From Microbacterium sp. C7(2022) (GTDB lineage: Bacteria; Actinomycetota; Actinomycetes; Actinomycetales; Microbacteriaceae): a DNA stretch of 64,000 bases. Positions 9,801 through 17,300 of the stretch are shown here, one piece after another; position 1 is the stretch's first letter, and each line of letters starts with the position of its first letter. The translations under genes were made by a program, and so were the position numbers. The stretch lies in the NCBI RefSeq assembly GCF_028823665.1, contig NZ_JAPEHV010000003.1, forward strand, positions 62,001 to 126,000, written 5' to 3'. Below the pieces are notes generated by a model that was not told the DNA's origin, did no database searches, and saw only the letters and a list, made by a program, of their open reading frames with translations.

Positions 9801-10241
9801 AACGGCGTGAGCGACTGCCGCGTGATGGGCGTCGACGATGTGCTCCTGAATGCTCGCGTCTGCAACACCCCAGAGCACGCTCGCAGACTTCGGGATAGAG
9901 AAGGTGAAGTCGAACCCTGCGACAGCACGACGCCGGGATGCCGCATCCTCGGTCGGCGCGTACTGCGGGTAAGCGCGGCCCAGCGGTTCACCGCTGATCG
10001 GGTCGCGGCCCATTCCGATGAGAAGCTGCAACTGACGTTCACTGACTTCGTCGCCGGTATGGATGCTGCCACCCAGGCTTGTGAGACCGCCTCCCATCCA
10101 GCGCCCGGGCGGGGTTCCTTCGGCGGAGTAGTACCGAGTCAGCGGCGTCGAGAGCGAGCGATCACCGTCGCCCGCGGCGACAGTGCGAAGAAGATACTTG
10201 TAGCCGTCGCCAGCGCTCATCACCCGCATCGAGACCGTCAC
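6801..10241 (-). CDS. MobF-family conjugative relaxase-helicase (TrwC/TraI type)
   Basis: 1146 residues. The N-terminal relaxase domain has candidate nicking tyrosines (Y14, Y16 or Y37-Y38), His183 in FDHFDSR and the metal-binding HLHTH at 192-196 (HUH motif III). The central and C-terminal part is a RecD/UvrD-like helicase with Walker A (VGPAGSGKTTA), Walker B (LVIIDEASL) and a late helicase motif (TAHRAQGVT). It should nick one strand at oriT, stay covalently attached and unwind the DNA for transfer through the type IV secretion channel encoded to its right. The start is GTG 10241, with GGAGGAGG just upstream; that ribosome binding site lies inside a hairpin (10246-10273). Upstream in-frame codons lack such a site. 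Confidence 0.93.
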   Translation of the reverse strand: MTVSMRVMSAGDGYKYLLRTVAAGDGDRSLSTPLTRYYSAEGTPPGRWMGGGLTSLGGSIHTGDEVSERQLQLLIGMGRDPISGEPLGRAYPQYAPTEDAASRRRAVAGFDFTFSIPKSASVLWGVADASIQEHIVDAHHAAVAHAVAYLEREVAATRIGATGRDGAVAQVGVAGIIATAFDHFDSRAGDPHLHTHVVISNKVQTLLDGKWRSLDGRPLHAAVVALSELHEALFADELTRRLGVAWEPRQRGRDRSVAWAVGGVPETLVREFSSRARDIDVATDALIAQFVHRHGRRPEPVTIMKLRAQATLSTRPEKTARSLAELTAAWRDRASQILDQDAAFWARSVAQGDRQTVMRAEDVPLEVMESLGRSVVDAVAEKRTTWRRWNLVAEAARQTMQYRFAAASDREAITGMVADAAERASLRLTPPELASSPLEFQRADASSVFRPRAGAVFTGHALMDAEARLLARSRNRLAPRVDPHVLRRRAAGVTLSAAQVAALATVLTSGRALDVLVGPAGSGKTTAMLALRKAWEATHGTGSVVGLAPSAAAAHVLAADIGIPTENTAKWWQNHLSRGETFRAGQLVIIDEASLAGTLSLDRITGLAVDAGAKVLLVGDHAQLQAVDAGGAFALLVHDRDDVAHLSDVHRFRHDWEKRASIQLRDGDVDVVETYAEHDRIREGSVEAMIDDAYAAWRHDMRAGKSSILISDSNDAIATLNARARADRILAGEVTGANEVELRDGSRAARGDIVITRLNDRGLRTGRSWVRNGDRWVVDEVLASGSVRVRRAGVKRTWSVVLPADYVGENLDLGYAITAHRAQGVTTDTAHTLVQSGTTRENLYVSMTRGREANTAYVSTDRPDLEHVEPHPGEDARATARSVLRGVLQHVGAELSAHERMGAEQDQWGSIAQLAAEYETIAAAAQRPRWVAMIETSGLSTEQAAAVIDSDAFGHLSVELRRAEAGGANVDALLPAVARSRGLGDAQDAAAVLAARVARASEGRRQSLGRRMPRHIVGLVPEALGPMPDEMRHALDERRELMDARVMALVDRARERGDQWLRELGPASSAATETAWLRAVTIVAAYRDRYDVRSRDAIGPEPETDIQRRDAAAARAAIDAARRAGRAAEQTPPRRPAQHRGTALSR

Positions 10242-10245
10242 CGCC

Positions 10246-10273
10246 GCACCTCCTCCGTTCAGGAGGGAGGTGC
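10246..10273 (-). promoter_or_regulatory. Hairpin sequestering the relaxase ribosome binding site
   Basis: Arms GCACCTCCTCC (10246-10256) and GGAGGGAGGTGC (10262-10273) are inverted repeats with one extra base, around a 5-nt loop. On the relaxase mRNA the 3' arm contains the whole GGAGGAGG Shine-Dalgarno, 4 nt before GTG 10241. This suggests translational control; it could also be part of oriT. Confidence 0.6.
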
Positions 10274-10276
10274 GCG

Positions 10277-10296
10277 CGCCTCTACTGCAAGAGGCG
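10277..10296. repeat. Perfect 7-bp inverted repeat in relaxase upstream region
   Basis: CGCCTCT, 6-nt loop ACTGCA, then AGAGGCG. It is the second hairpin in the 92-nt gap between the relaxase and the divergent membrane protein gene. Relaxase-proximal inverted repeats are typical of oriT; an operator is the alternative. Confidence 0.5.
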
Positions 10297-10333
10297 TGAT
10301 CCTCGTGTCGGTGGCCTCTGCGACGATCGGCGC

Positions 10334-10978
10334 ATGAGTGAGGTTCGCGTGTCGACGAGGCCGGCAAACGTGGTCGGCTGGGTACTGGCGGTGATCACAA
10401 TGTTCGTGGTGATCGGGTGGGCCGTCTGGGCTGCGGGAGTCCACGAGGCAGGTACGGCGATCATGCTGATCTCGTTCGCTGTCGCCGTCACGGGGTTTGC
10501 GGCTCTCGGTGTGACGATCGCGGCCGGGCTTCCGCGCCCCACACCGTTCGCCGAACGAAGCCTGCTCACCGCGCGATTGGCATGGATCGGTCGCACCTTG
10601 TGGGCGGCAGCCCTGATCGCAGTTGGAGGGTACTTCGGCGCGATCATCGCTGCCGACCTCGCGAATCCGAGCCTGAACACCCCTGACCGTGTCAGAAGCT
10701 ACTTCGTCTTCATTGTTGTGATGCTCCTCGTCCTAGCGGCGTGGGGCATCGTCCTGCCGATCGCGATCGTGACTGGCATCGACATCATTCGCGCCGGTCC
10801 CGACCGTCGACGCGCCGCGATGCGCGGCGTGCTCTCGGAGCGCACGCTGAGCGATGCCTGGGTCGATCACCTCACGCACGATGCATACGCGTGGGCAACA
10901 CTCGCGGCCCTTGTGCTCCTGGTCCCCCTGGCGGCTGCAGTGTTCTGGGGAACGGCCACAAGCGGGCTCTGGAGTTGA
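10334..10978 (+). CDS. Polytopic membrane protein of unknown function
   Basis: 214 residues with about five hydrophobic segments (roughly 14-36, 42-64, 88-110, 124-150, 188-208) and no enzyme motif I recognise. It diverges from the relaxase gene across a 92-nt gap holding two hairpins, so both may share one control region. There is no strong Shine-Dalgarno before ATG 10334; translation may be leaderless or start slightly downstream. Position suggests a transfer or exclusion accessory, but this is unproven. Confidence 0.7.
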   Translation: MSEVRVSTRPANVVGWVLAVITMFVVIGWAVWAAGVHEAGTAIMLISFAVAVTGFAALGVTIAAGLPRPTPFAERSLLTARLAWIGRTLWAAALIAVGGYFGAIIAADLANPSLNTPDRVRSYFVFIVVMLLVLAAWGIVLPIAIVTGIDIIRAGPDRRRAAMRGVLSERTLSDAWVDHLTHDAYAWATLAALVLLVPLAAAVFWGTATSGLWS

Positions 10979-11042
10979 CGCGCTTCGGTCCAAGGCAGTC
11001 CGCCGAGGTCCCTATGCGTCACGTCGCTCTACTCTTGAAGTG

Positions 11043-11606
11043 ATGATCGTTGATCTCGCAGCCCACGCTCGAACACTGGCGGAGCGCCAGCTCGTTGAGG
11101 TGCCGCGGCGCTGGGCCCACGTGCAGGGCGTCGCCGCGACGGCGGCCGAGATCGCGTCGGCCCTCAACACCGATCATGCCGACGACATCGTCGCCGCGGC
11201 TTGGCTGCACGACGTCGGCTACGCGCCTGACCTCGCGAAGACCGGATTCCACCCCGTCGACGGCGCCCGCTTCGCGCGCGACCAAGGCATGCCTGACCTC
11301 GTGGTGCGGCTCATCGCGTTCCACACGGGCGCGGAGTTCGAAGCGCGCCAGCGCGGCCTGCTCGCCGAGCTCGAGGAGTTCACTCCCCCGCCGAGCGAAA
11401 TCCTCGATGTCGTGACATTCGCCGACATGACGACGTCACCGACCGGTGAACCGATCGCTGCTACCGACCGCGTCGCCGAGATCCTCACCCGGTACGAGCC
11501 GAACACTCCCGTCTACGATGCGGTGTCCGCATCGGCGCCGGAGCTGCTCGCCGCCGTTGACCGTGTCAACGCAAGGCTCGCCCGAGTCGGCGTTCACCCG
11601 AGGTAG
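11043..11606 (+). CDS. HD-domain phosphohydrolase
   Basis: 187 residues. RRWAHVQGVAATA followed by WLHDVGYAP (HD at residues 60-61) and later IAFHTG give the His...HD...H pattern of metal-dependent HD phosphohydrolases, which cut phosphate from nucleotides or cyclic nucleotides. The frame is open upstream, but ATG 11043 begins right at the domain. The last 13 nt overlap the 3' end of the convergent NUDIX gene. The substrate cannot be told; with a NUDIX enzyme next door, nucleotide clean-up or signalling is plausible. Confidence 0.8.
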   Translation: MIVDLAAHARTLAERQLVEVPRRWAHVQGVAATAAEIASALNTDHADDIVAAAWLHDVGYAPDLAKTGFHPVDGARFARDQGMPDLVVRLIAFHTGAEFEARQRGLLAELEEFTPPPSEILDVVTFADMTTSPTGEPIAATDRVAEILTRYEPNTPVYDAVSASAPELLAAVDRVNARLARVGVHPR

Positions 11607-12064
11607 GGCTCGCTCCGTCCTTCGAGGAAGTGGTCGATTCGCAGCTTCATCGAGGGATGCATCGGCAGCTCCACAATCGCGGCGGGTGAGACCCACGCGA
11701 TGTCGGTCGACTCGCTGTCGAACGTGAGCTCACCGCCGAGCAGTCGGGTTCGGTAGCAGAGCGAGAACTGCTGGCGCACTTCCCCGTCGTCGTACTTCAT
11801 GACGTGGCGCGGGTTCGTGTAGACGCCGACGAGACCGGTGATCTCGACATCCAGGCCGGTCTCCTCCTTGACCTCGCGGATTGCGCAGTCCTCGATCGAC
11901 TCCCCCAGCTCCATGCCACCGCCGGGCAGTGCCCAGAGTCCGTTGTCCTTCCGATGCACCAGAGCGATGCGTCCGTCGTCGTCGAGCACCACGCTCGTCG
12001 TTGACGGGACGACGCTGTTCGGAAACGGTGCCTCGGGGTCGTTGTAGTAGTCGATGCGTGCCAT
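11594..12064 (-). CDS. NUDIX hydrolase
   Basis: 156 residues. The NUDIX box is complete: GGGMELGESIEDCAIREVKEETGL, that is GX5EX7REXXEEXG. NUDIX enzymes hydrolyse nucleoside diphosphates linked to another group; the substrate is not predictable here. The start is ATG 12064 with AAAGGCAG upstream. The gene begins 17 nt after the stop of the XRE/PLD-like regulator gene and is almost certainly in its operon; it ends overlapping the HD hydrolase gene tail to tail. Confidence 0.88.
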   Translation of the reverse strand: MARIDYYNDPEAPFPNSVVPSTTSVVLDDDGRIALVHRKDNGLWALPGGGMELGESIEDCAIREVKEETGLDVEITGLVGVYTNPRHVMKYDDGEVRQQFSLCYRTRLLGGELTFDSESTDIAWVSPAAIVELPMHPSMKLRIDHFLEGRSEPYLG

Positions 12065-12081
12065 GAATCTGCCTTTCGCGA

Positions 12082-12855
12082 TCAGCGGGTCGGATAGTGC
12101 GCGGGGTGCGCACCGACCCAGATCTGTTCGAACGAGTTCGTGTAGCTCTCCCACACCTCGGGGTCGAGGTCGCGCGGGATCTCGATGACCGGGTTGTCTC
12201 CGGCCGGCGAGCCGAGGATGTGGTGGTTGGCGTAGAGCGTGTCGTCGATGAAGAACATCGAGACGTAAAGCGGGGTCGAGTGGGTGCGGATCTGGACGCC
12301 CTCAAGATCGTGGATCGGGGCGAGACGCGACAGGGTGAGTCTGCAGCGTCCGGCGAGCGAGTCGCCGATGCCCTCTTCGAGCCCTCGCTGGTGCACGGCC
12401 GATGACCCTGGGTCGCCGACGGCGATGCGCACCTGAACACCGCGGGATGCAGCATCCCGCACCAGTCGCAGGAAGCCGTGGACGTTGTCGAACAGGAATG
12501 TTCCGCCGTAGACACAGATGTCGATACGGGATGCCGCGGCGGCGAGCGCATCGCGCCAGACGTCGACCGGAACCTGCGCGCGCGACGGGAACAACCGGAC
12601 CGTCAGCGCACCGTTCAATGATGCTCCGGCGCCGGCGCGCGGCCAGAGATCGTCTGGCTCGCATTCCAGTACCGCGGCGATGGCCTCGGCCACGCGCAAC
12701 TGAGGTGTCGTCTCGCCGTTGAGCGCTCGCTGGATGGTGCGTTCGTCGCAGCCGGCGCGCGCGGCCAGGTCGCGGATGTTGATGTGGCGCTGCTGCATCT
12801 GCTCAGCGAGGCGCTTGCCACTGTCGGTTCCGGTCGGTCGTTGCCCTGCACTCAT
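12082..12855 (-). CDS. XRE-type regulator with PLD-like C-terminal domain
   Basis: 257 residues. Residues about 15-70 form a helix-turn-helix of the XRE/Cro type (DERTIQRALNGETTPQLRVAEAI). The C-terminal two thirds resemble a phospholipase-D-like fold: IDICVYGGTFL, GVQVRIAVGDP and a degenerate HKD-like segment HSTPLYVSMFFIDD in which the lysine is missing, so this domain probably senses rather than cuts. ATG 12855 is preceded by GCGAGGGTG; an upstream ATG at 12882 is possible but has a weaker site. It precedes the NUDIX gene by 17 nt and likely controls it. Confidence 0.75.
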   Translation of the reverse strand: MSAGQRPTGTDSGKRLAEQMQQRHINIRDLAARAGCDERTIQRALNGETTPQLRVAEAIAAVLECEPDDLWPRAGAGASLNGALTVRLFPSRAQVPVDVWRDALAAAASRIDICVYGGTFLFDNVHGFLRLVRDAASRGVQVRIAVGDPGSSAVHQRGLEEGIGDSLAGRCRLTLSRLAPIHDLEGVQIRTHSTPLYVSMFFIDDTLYANHHILGSPAGDNPVIEIPRDLDPEVWESYTNSFEQIWVGAHPAHYPTR

Positions 12856-12965
12856 CGGCACCCTCGCGTCAGATCTCGTCATCCCACTCTGACTCATTCT
12901 GACCCGCATCTGGCCTGTTTCTGGAGCATTTGGCCCTGTCGACTCGGCGTCATGTTCATCGGCTT

Positions 12966-13013
12966 CGCAGATCTCGCCTCCCGTTTCGGATGCGGCGGCG
13001 CACCTGATCTGCG
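12966..13013. repeat. Inverted repeat upstream of ardC-like gene
   Basis: CGCAGATC (12966-12973) and GATCTGCG (13006-13013) form an 8-bp inverted repeat around 32 nt in the divergent gap between the XRE regulator and the ArdC-like gene. It may be an operator; the long spacer makes this uncertain. Confidence 0.3.
13000..13005 (+). repeat. GCACCT leader element, copy before ardC-like gene
   Basis: GCACCT 41 nt upstream of ATG 13041. CACCT can pair with AGGTG in the ribosome binding site of the gene. Confidence 0.4.
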
Positions 13014-13040
13014 AGGGCGGACAACGAATGAGGTGACGAC

Positions 13041-14102
13041 ATGACCGACGAGCAGCGGGCCGGCTCCAACGCGGAGGAGAAGCTGCGCGAGGTGCACGAG
13101 CGCTTGGCGCGCGCAGTCGAGGAACTGACGTCGGGCGACGAGTGGAGGCGCGCGCTCGAGTTCGCTGCCCGGTTCCGGACGAGATCCTTTGGGAACTGTC
13201 TTCTGATCTGGGCACAGCATTCCGCGGCCTATGAGCAAGGCCTCGTTCCGGAGCCGCTGCCGACCTTCGTCGCCGGTTTCCGACAGTGGCAGCAGCTCGG
13301 ACACCAGGTACTCAAAGGGCAGCGCGGCTATGCGATCCTCGCCCCGATCACTGGCAACTTCGCCACCAAGACGCCGAACGACCCCATGTCATGGCGTCGA
13401 CTTCGCCGTGGCGAGCGCCCTGGGGCGGGCGAGGTCGTACGTTCGCGGCTCATCGGCGTGAAGCCCGCGCACGTTTGGGACATCTCGCAAACGTCAGGTC
13501 CTCCCGCTCCGAGGCGGCAGCTTCCCGAGTTGTTGAAGGGTGAAGCGCCCGATGGACTCTGGAACGAACTCGCGCGGCTGGTCGAGAGCGACGGCTTCAC
13601 CCTCTCGAGCGTCGCCGATTCAACAGAGATCGGCGGCGCGAACGGTCGTACTGACTTCCTCGCGCGCACCGTCGTCGTTCGCGCCGACATGGATGCCGCG
13701 GCCCGCGTCCGGACCCTCACGCATGAGCTCGCCCACATCCGGCTTCATGGCCCCGATCACGAAGCGATCAGTCATCGTGGCATCGGCGAGGTCGAGGCCG
13801 AGTCTGTCGCTCTCATGGTCGGAGCCGCGCACGGCATGGACACGAGCATCTACACGATTCCGTACGTCGCGTCGTGGGCGTCGACCGTGAACGGCAAGAC
13901 CGTCGCTGAGGTCGTTCAGGACACCGGTGAGCGCGTGCGGAGGGCAGCAGTCGAGATCCTCGACGCTCTCACGACGACGAAGGCAGATCTGGGCCACCCG
14001 TCTGTGCAGCTCGAGCGCGGCGCACCCGACGCGCACTTCAGGCGCCCCGCCGACCGCCCTGTCGGCCGCGAAGCCGCGGGGAGGCCGACATGGTCCCGGT
14101 AG
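13041..14102 (+). CDS. ArdC-like antirestriction protein with zinc protease motif
   Basis: 353 residues. The N-terminal 120 residues resemble the ArdC ssDNA-binding domain (RTRSFGNCLLIWAQ and a QQLGHQVLKGQRGYAIL segment). The C-terminal half is an ImmA/IrrE-type metallopeptidase with THELAHIRLHG (HExxH) and the downstream EVEAES glutamate. ArdC proteins protect incoming single-stranded plasmid DNA from restriction in the recipient (family knowledge). GAGGTG precedes ATG 13041. It is the first gene of the plus-strand transfer block and overlaps the primase gene by 13 nt, consistent with early expression after transfer. Confidence 0.82.
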   Translation: MTDEQRAGSNAEEKLREVHERLARAVEELTSGDEWRRALEFAARFRTRSFGNCLLIWAQHSAAYEQGLVPEPLPTFVAGFRQWQQLGHQVLKGQRGYAILAPITGNFATKTPNDPMSWRRLRRGERPGAGEVVRSRLIGVKPAHVWDISQTSGPPAPRRQLPELLKGEAPDGLWNELARLVESDGFTLSSVADSTEIGGANGRTDFLARTVVVRADMDAAARVRTLTHELAHIRLHGPDHEAISHRGIGEVEAESVALMVGAAHGMDTSIYTIPYVASWASTVNGKTVAEVVQDTGERVRRAAVEILDALTTTKADLGHPSVQLERGAPDAHFRRPADRPVGREAAGRPTWSR

Positions 14103-14995
14103 CGGACTTGCTGTTTACGACGGCGCGGATGTCGCGACCAGAGGCCGCACTCGCGTTCGCGCTGGCCGACGTCCCCGTGTTCCCGTGTGTTCCCGGCGGC
14201 AAGCGTCCGCTCACGCGCAACGGGTTCCACGACGCGTCGATTCTCGGCCACGTCGTTCACGGCTGGTGGCGGCGCTGGCCCGAGGCGAACATCGGCATGC
14301 CGACCGGCCGTCAGTCGGGTGTCGACGTCGTCGACGTCGACACGAAGGCATCCGGCTCTGGCTACGCGACATTCCAACGTGCGATCGATGACGGTGTCGC
14401 CGCTGGCGAGTTCGCTCGCGTGCGCACTCCGTCGGGCGGGATGCACGTCTACTACGTCAACACGGACATCGAGAGCCCCTGCTGGGTGTCGACGCGCGCG
14501 CACATCGACTTCCGCGGCGAAGGGGGCTACGTCCTCATCCCCCCGTCAGCGGTGGCGACAGACGACGGAGTCACGAGCTATCGGACCTTCTCGCTATCGA
14601 CGGACCGCCAGCAGCGTCTCGACTCGACGGCCCTGCGGGGCTTCGTAGACCCCCGACCTGCCACGCCGTACTACACCGCCCAGGCGGACCGCGGGAACGC
14701 GGACGCTCTGGCTGTCTGGGTTTCGCGCCTGCGGGAGGGAGAACGCAATCGCGGTCTCTTCTGGGCCGCGTGTCGGCTTTTCGACGCCGGCGTGGAGTTC
14801 CCCGAAGCGATGAGCGCGCTCGCGCCAGCCGCCGAGGAGATCGGGCTCGACAGGCGCGAGATCAATGCCACGGTCAAGTCAGCCTGGCGACGCAGCGGCT
14901 ATGACGCGACGATCCGCAAGTACGCGCCACCACTCCCACCGCCGCTTCCTCCGCTCCCACGGCAGCAGCCCGGCCACGGCAGGAGCCTGTCATGA
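14090..14995 (+). CDS. Bifunctional DNA primase/polymerase (prim-pol) protein
   Basis: 301 residues. Prim-pol features: FPCVPGGKRPL near residue 30, WWRRWPEANIGMPTG, VDVVDVDTK (catalytic aspartates near residue 83), TPSGGMHVYY and HIDFRGEGGYVLIPPS. There is no helicase domain, so it would act as a stand-alone primase, probably making the complementary strand after conjugative entry. The start ATG 14090 has GGGGAGG at the right distance and overlaps the preceding gene. The next gene overlaps by 4 nt. Confidence 0.85.
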   Translation: MVPVADLLFTTARMSRPEAALAFALADVPVFPCVPGGKRPLTRNGFHDASILGHVVHGWWRRWPEANIGMPTGRQSGVDVVDVDTKASGSGYATFQRAIDDGVAAGEFARVRTPSGGMHVYYVNTDIESPCWVSTRAHIDFRGEGGYVLIPPSAVATDDGVTSYRTFSLSTDRQQRLDSTALRGFVDPRPATPYYTAQADRGNADALAVWVSRLREGERNRGLFWAACRLFDAGVEFPEAMSALAPAAEEIGLDRREINATVKSAWRRSGYDATIRKYAPPLPPPLPPLPRQQPGHGRSLS

Positions 14996-15621
14996 TCCGC
15001 CGGCCTGTCGATGGCATTCGGCTTGCGACCCTGACGGCGATTGCAGGAACCGTGTTCATCGCGGCGGGCGCCTTCTGGCTCTCGTTCACCTCACTTGCGG
15101 ACCTTGCCCAGCGCTCGGGGCTCAGCCCCGAGCAGGCCTGGGCATGGCCGCTCATCGTCGACGGAATCATCGTCGTCGCCACCGTCGCGGCCGTCGTCCT
15201 CACCGGATCGCGAGGCGTCTGGTACCCGTGGGTCCTGCTCTTCGCGGGCGCATCGGTCTCGGTCGTCGCCAACGCGATTCACGCGATCCTCGCCGCCGAC
15301 AGCGACGTCCCCGCTGCGCTCGCCGCGTCGGTCGCCGCGGTCCCGCCCCTCGTGCTCCTCGCGATCACGCACCTGACGTCGATCCTCATGCGGCGCCCCG
15401 GCCCCGCGATCGACTCGTCGTCCGTCGACGAAGAGCGCTCGCTCCTGACTGCCACCTCGGCGCGGCACCACGACGCGCAGATCCTCCGCGCGTCCGGTCT
15501 GTCCAACAGAGCGATCAGTAGACGTCTCGGGGTCCACCCCTCCACGGTCGGCCGCTGGCTGCGGACCACCGGTTCCACTCCCCCGCACGCACTCGAACAG
15601 GGAGGCCAGAGCAATGCGTGA
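14992..15621 (+). CDS. DUF2637 membrane protein (SpdB-like) with helix-turn-helix tail
   Basis: 209 residues. Four hydrophobic segments in the first 130 residues, with the SFTSLADLAQRSG and AWAWPLIVDGIIV signature of DUF2637 proteins found in actinobacterial plasmids and integrative elements, some called Spd/TraSpdB plasmid-spread proteins. The last 60 residues include LSNRAISRRLGVHPSTVGRWLR, a helix-turn-helix, so the protein may bind DNA at the membrane. AGGAG precedes ATG 14992; there is an ATGA overlap with the primase gene. Confidence 0.82.
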   Translation: MIRRPVDGIRLATLTAIAGTVFIAAGAFWLSFTSLADLAQRSGLSPEQAWAWPLIVDGIIVVATVAAVVLTGSRGVWYPWVLLFAGASVSVVANAIHAILAADSDVPAALAASVAAVPPLVLLAITHLTSILMRRPGPAIDSSSVDEERSLLTATSARHHDAQILRASGLSNRAISRRLGVHPSTVGRWLRTTGSTPPHALEQGGQSNA

Positions 15622-15958
15622 TGACATCGAACGCCTGACTGAGCCGGACGTCGAAGCGATACCGCCCCGACCCCACCTCGCGAGTCCCAGCACACGATTC
15701 GACGCTTCCGCGACGATCGGTTCCGGCGCTCCGGTCGACGCGGCCGAGCGCCATCGGATCGCATGGGTCCGCATCTCGGATCTCGTCAACTCTTCGAGCG
15801 GGCGCCTCATCGGGCGTGGACTCGACCTCCAGTCCGAGCTTAGGCGTCGGCTCTCCTCGTCACCCCAACCGGACGGTCAACGCCGTCGGCTCGCGCCGCT
15901 CAGCGCGTTCGGCGTCCGCACCTCGCCAACCACTGCCCGCACGCTCGAACGGAGTTGA
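15614..15958 (+). CDS. Small conserved hypothetical protein of the transfer block
   Basis: 114 residues, no domain I can name. It is arginine-rich and predicted soluble, with the line IPPRPHLASPSTRFDASATIGSG and a DAAERHRIAWVRISDLVN helix. GGGAGG precedes ATG 15614 and it overlaps the DUF2637 gene by 8 nt, so translation is probably coupled. Similar small proteins accompany DUF2637 genes in related elements, as far as I recall. Confidence 0.65.
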   Translation: MRDDIERLTEPDVEAIPPRPHLASPSTRFDASATIGSGAPVDAAERHRIAWVRISDLVNSSSGRLIGRGLDLQSELRRRLSSSPQPDGQRRRLAPLSAFGVRTSPTTARTLERS

Positions 15959-15963
15959 TCACG

Positions 15964-16773
15964 ATGACCACGAACGCAATCGACTTTCGCGCTTCAGAGG
16001 GGCTGCGAGCGCTACTCGAACGGATGCACCGCGCCGACGGCCGCGCGTGGTCGAGCGATCCCGAAGCGGCAGACCTCATGCGGTACGCCGCCACTCGCTT
16101 CGCGGCGCTCGCCCGCAAGCACGGCCTCGACCCCTGGGAGGCGGCTGCGGCTGCCTTCGATGCCATGCGGGCACCGTGGGTACGGCGCGCGGAAGACCCC
16201 TGGGCGGTCGTGACCCGAGCGGTCCAGGTGACCTGCATCGCCGAAGAACGCGCACGCGGGCTGCTCTGCTCTGTGCACCAAGCACGCCGTACTCGCTACG
16301 CCGGCTTCCACGATGTCGAGCGATTCAGTGACCGCGAGAACCCGCTCACCGAGTACCACGCGGCGCTCTCGACATCGCCGGACTCAGACCCGCGATCCGC
16401 CGAGCTGCCGGACGTCACCGCTGCCGTCGATGACGCAGTGGCCGTGTTCGAACTCCTCGGGTGGCCCGCAGACCACGCGCGATCGAGCGTCGACTACGTC
16501 TGCACACGGCTCGGGGATGCCGCGTCCCGGCCGGCCGCGTATGACCTGCTGCGTCGCGACAAGGCCGCGCGAGTCGTCCTCGACCTCCCGGGCTACGCGT
16601 GGCGAACGATGCTCACTGTCCTTCTGGGAGTGCCGGATCCCGCGCAGCGGCAGACGGCGGCTGGCCGCGGCATCCTGGTGCGTCTCCTCATCGGTGAGAC
16701 GATCGACTCACTTCTTGACGACGACCGGCTCGTCACCCGCATTCAGAAGAATCTCCCGGCGGTGCAGCGATGA
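15964..16773 (+). CDS. Conserved hypothetical protein of the transfer block
   Basis: 269 residues, soluble and helical. A segment around 60-100 (KHGLDPWEAAAAAFDAMRAPWVRRAEDPWAVVTRAVQ) looks helix-rich in the manner of sigma-factor regions, but I do not claim homology. ATG 15964 is chosen because GGAG lies 9 nt upstream; a TTG nine bases earlier is also in frame. It overlaps the ParB-like gene by 4 nt. Function unknown. Confidence 0.7.
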   Translation: MTTNAIDFRASEGLRALLERMHRADGRAWSSDPEAADLMRYAATRFAALARKHGLDPWEAAAAAFDAMRAPWVRRAEDPWAVVTRAVQVTCIAEERARGLLCSVHQARRTRYAGFHDVERFSDRENPLTEYHAALSTSPDSDPRSAELPDVTAAVDDAVAVFELLGWPADHARSSVDYVCTRLGDAASRPAAYDLLRRDKAARVVLDLPGYAWRTMLTVLLGVPDPAQRQTAAGRGILVRLLIGETIDSLLDDDRLVTRIQKNLPAVQR

Positions 16774-17300
16774 GTTCCGCCCCGGGTGTCGAACTCGAGC
16801 GCTCGATCGATTCCATCCAGATCGGCGCCCGGCACCGCACCGACCTCGGCGATCTCGAGTCGCTCGCGGAGTCGATCCGGCAGCACGGCCTTCTTCAGCC
16901 GATCACGGTCACCCCCGAGGGCCTGCTCGTCTGCGGCAGACGGCGGCTTGAGGCGCTCCGCCTGCTCGGGATGCGCAAGGTGAATGTGTGGGTGCGCGCG
17001 GGGATCTCCGGCCGACTCACGGAGCTCCTCGCCGAGCAGGACGAGAACACCCTCCACAAGGGGCTCACGCTGACGGAAACGGCCACGCTGTATGCCGAGT
17101 GCAAGAAGCTCCTCTCAGAAGACGCGTCGCGCCGGCAAAAGGCATCCCGATTCGGATCGCCGTCAACGCCAGGAATGGACGGTGCCGTTACCGTAACGGC
17201 ACCGCAAACGACCCCTGCTGGAGATGCCCGCGTCCAGGCTGCCGTGATAACCACCGGCAAGCAGGCGCGTCAACTCGATTCAGCAGGTGGCAGCCGATGA
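16770..17300 (+). CDS. ParB-like nuclease-domain protein, probable N-terminal part
   Basis: 176 residues. A ParB N-terminal domain covers about residues 10-95: DLGDLESLAESIRQHGLLQPITV, then VCGRRRLEAL (the GxxRRxAA-type box) and ENTLHKGLTLTETA. No ParA gene or parS site is visible, so partitioning is not implied; such proteins often act in element regulation or maintenance. The frame ends at TGA 17300 with an unnatural-looking tail after DARVQAAVITTGKQ, while the +1 frame continues sensibly into the next gene, which suggests a frameshift in one longer gene. Confidence 0.65.
   Translation: MSSAPGVELERSIDSIQIGARHRTDLGDLESLAESIRQHGLLQPITVTPEGLLVCGRRRLEALRLLGMRKVNVWVRAGISGRLTELLAEQDENTLHKGLTLTETATLYAECKKLLSEDASRRQKASRFGSPSTPGMDGAVTVTAPQTTPAGDARVQAAVITTGKQARQLDSAGGSR

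Noticed and set aside
11594..11606. Frameshift between HD hydrolase and NUDIX genes
   Set aside because: The 13-nt overlap is between convergent genes, each with a normal stop; no frame disruption is needed.
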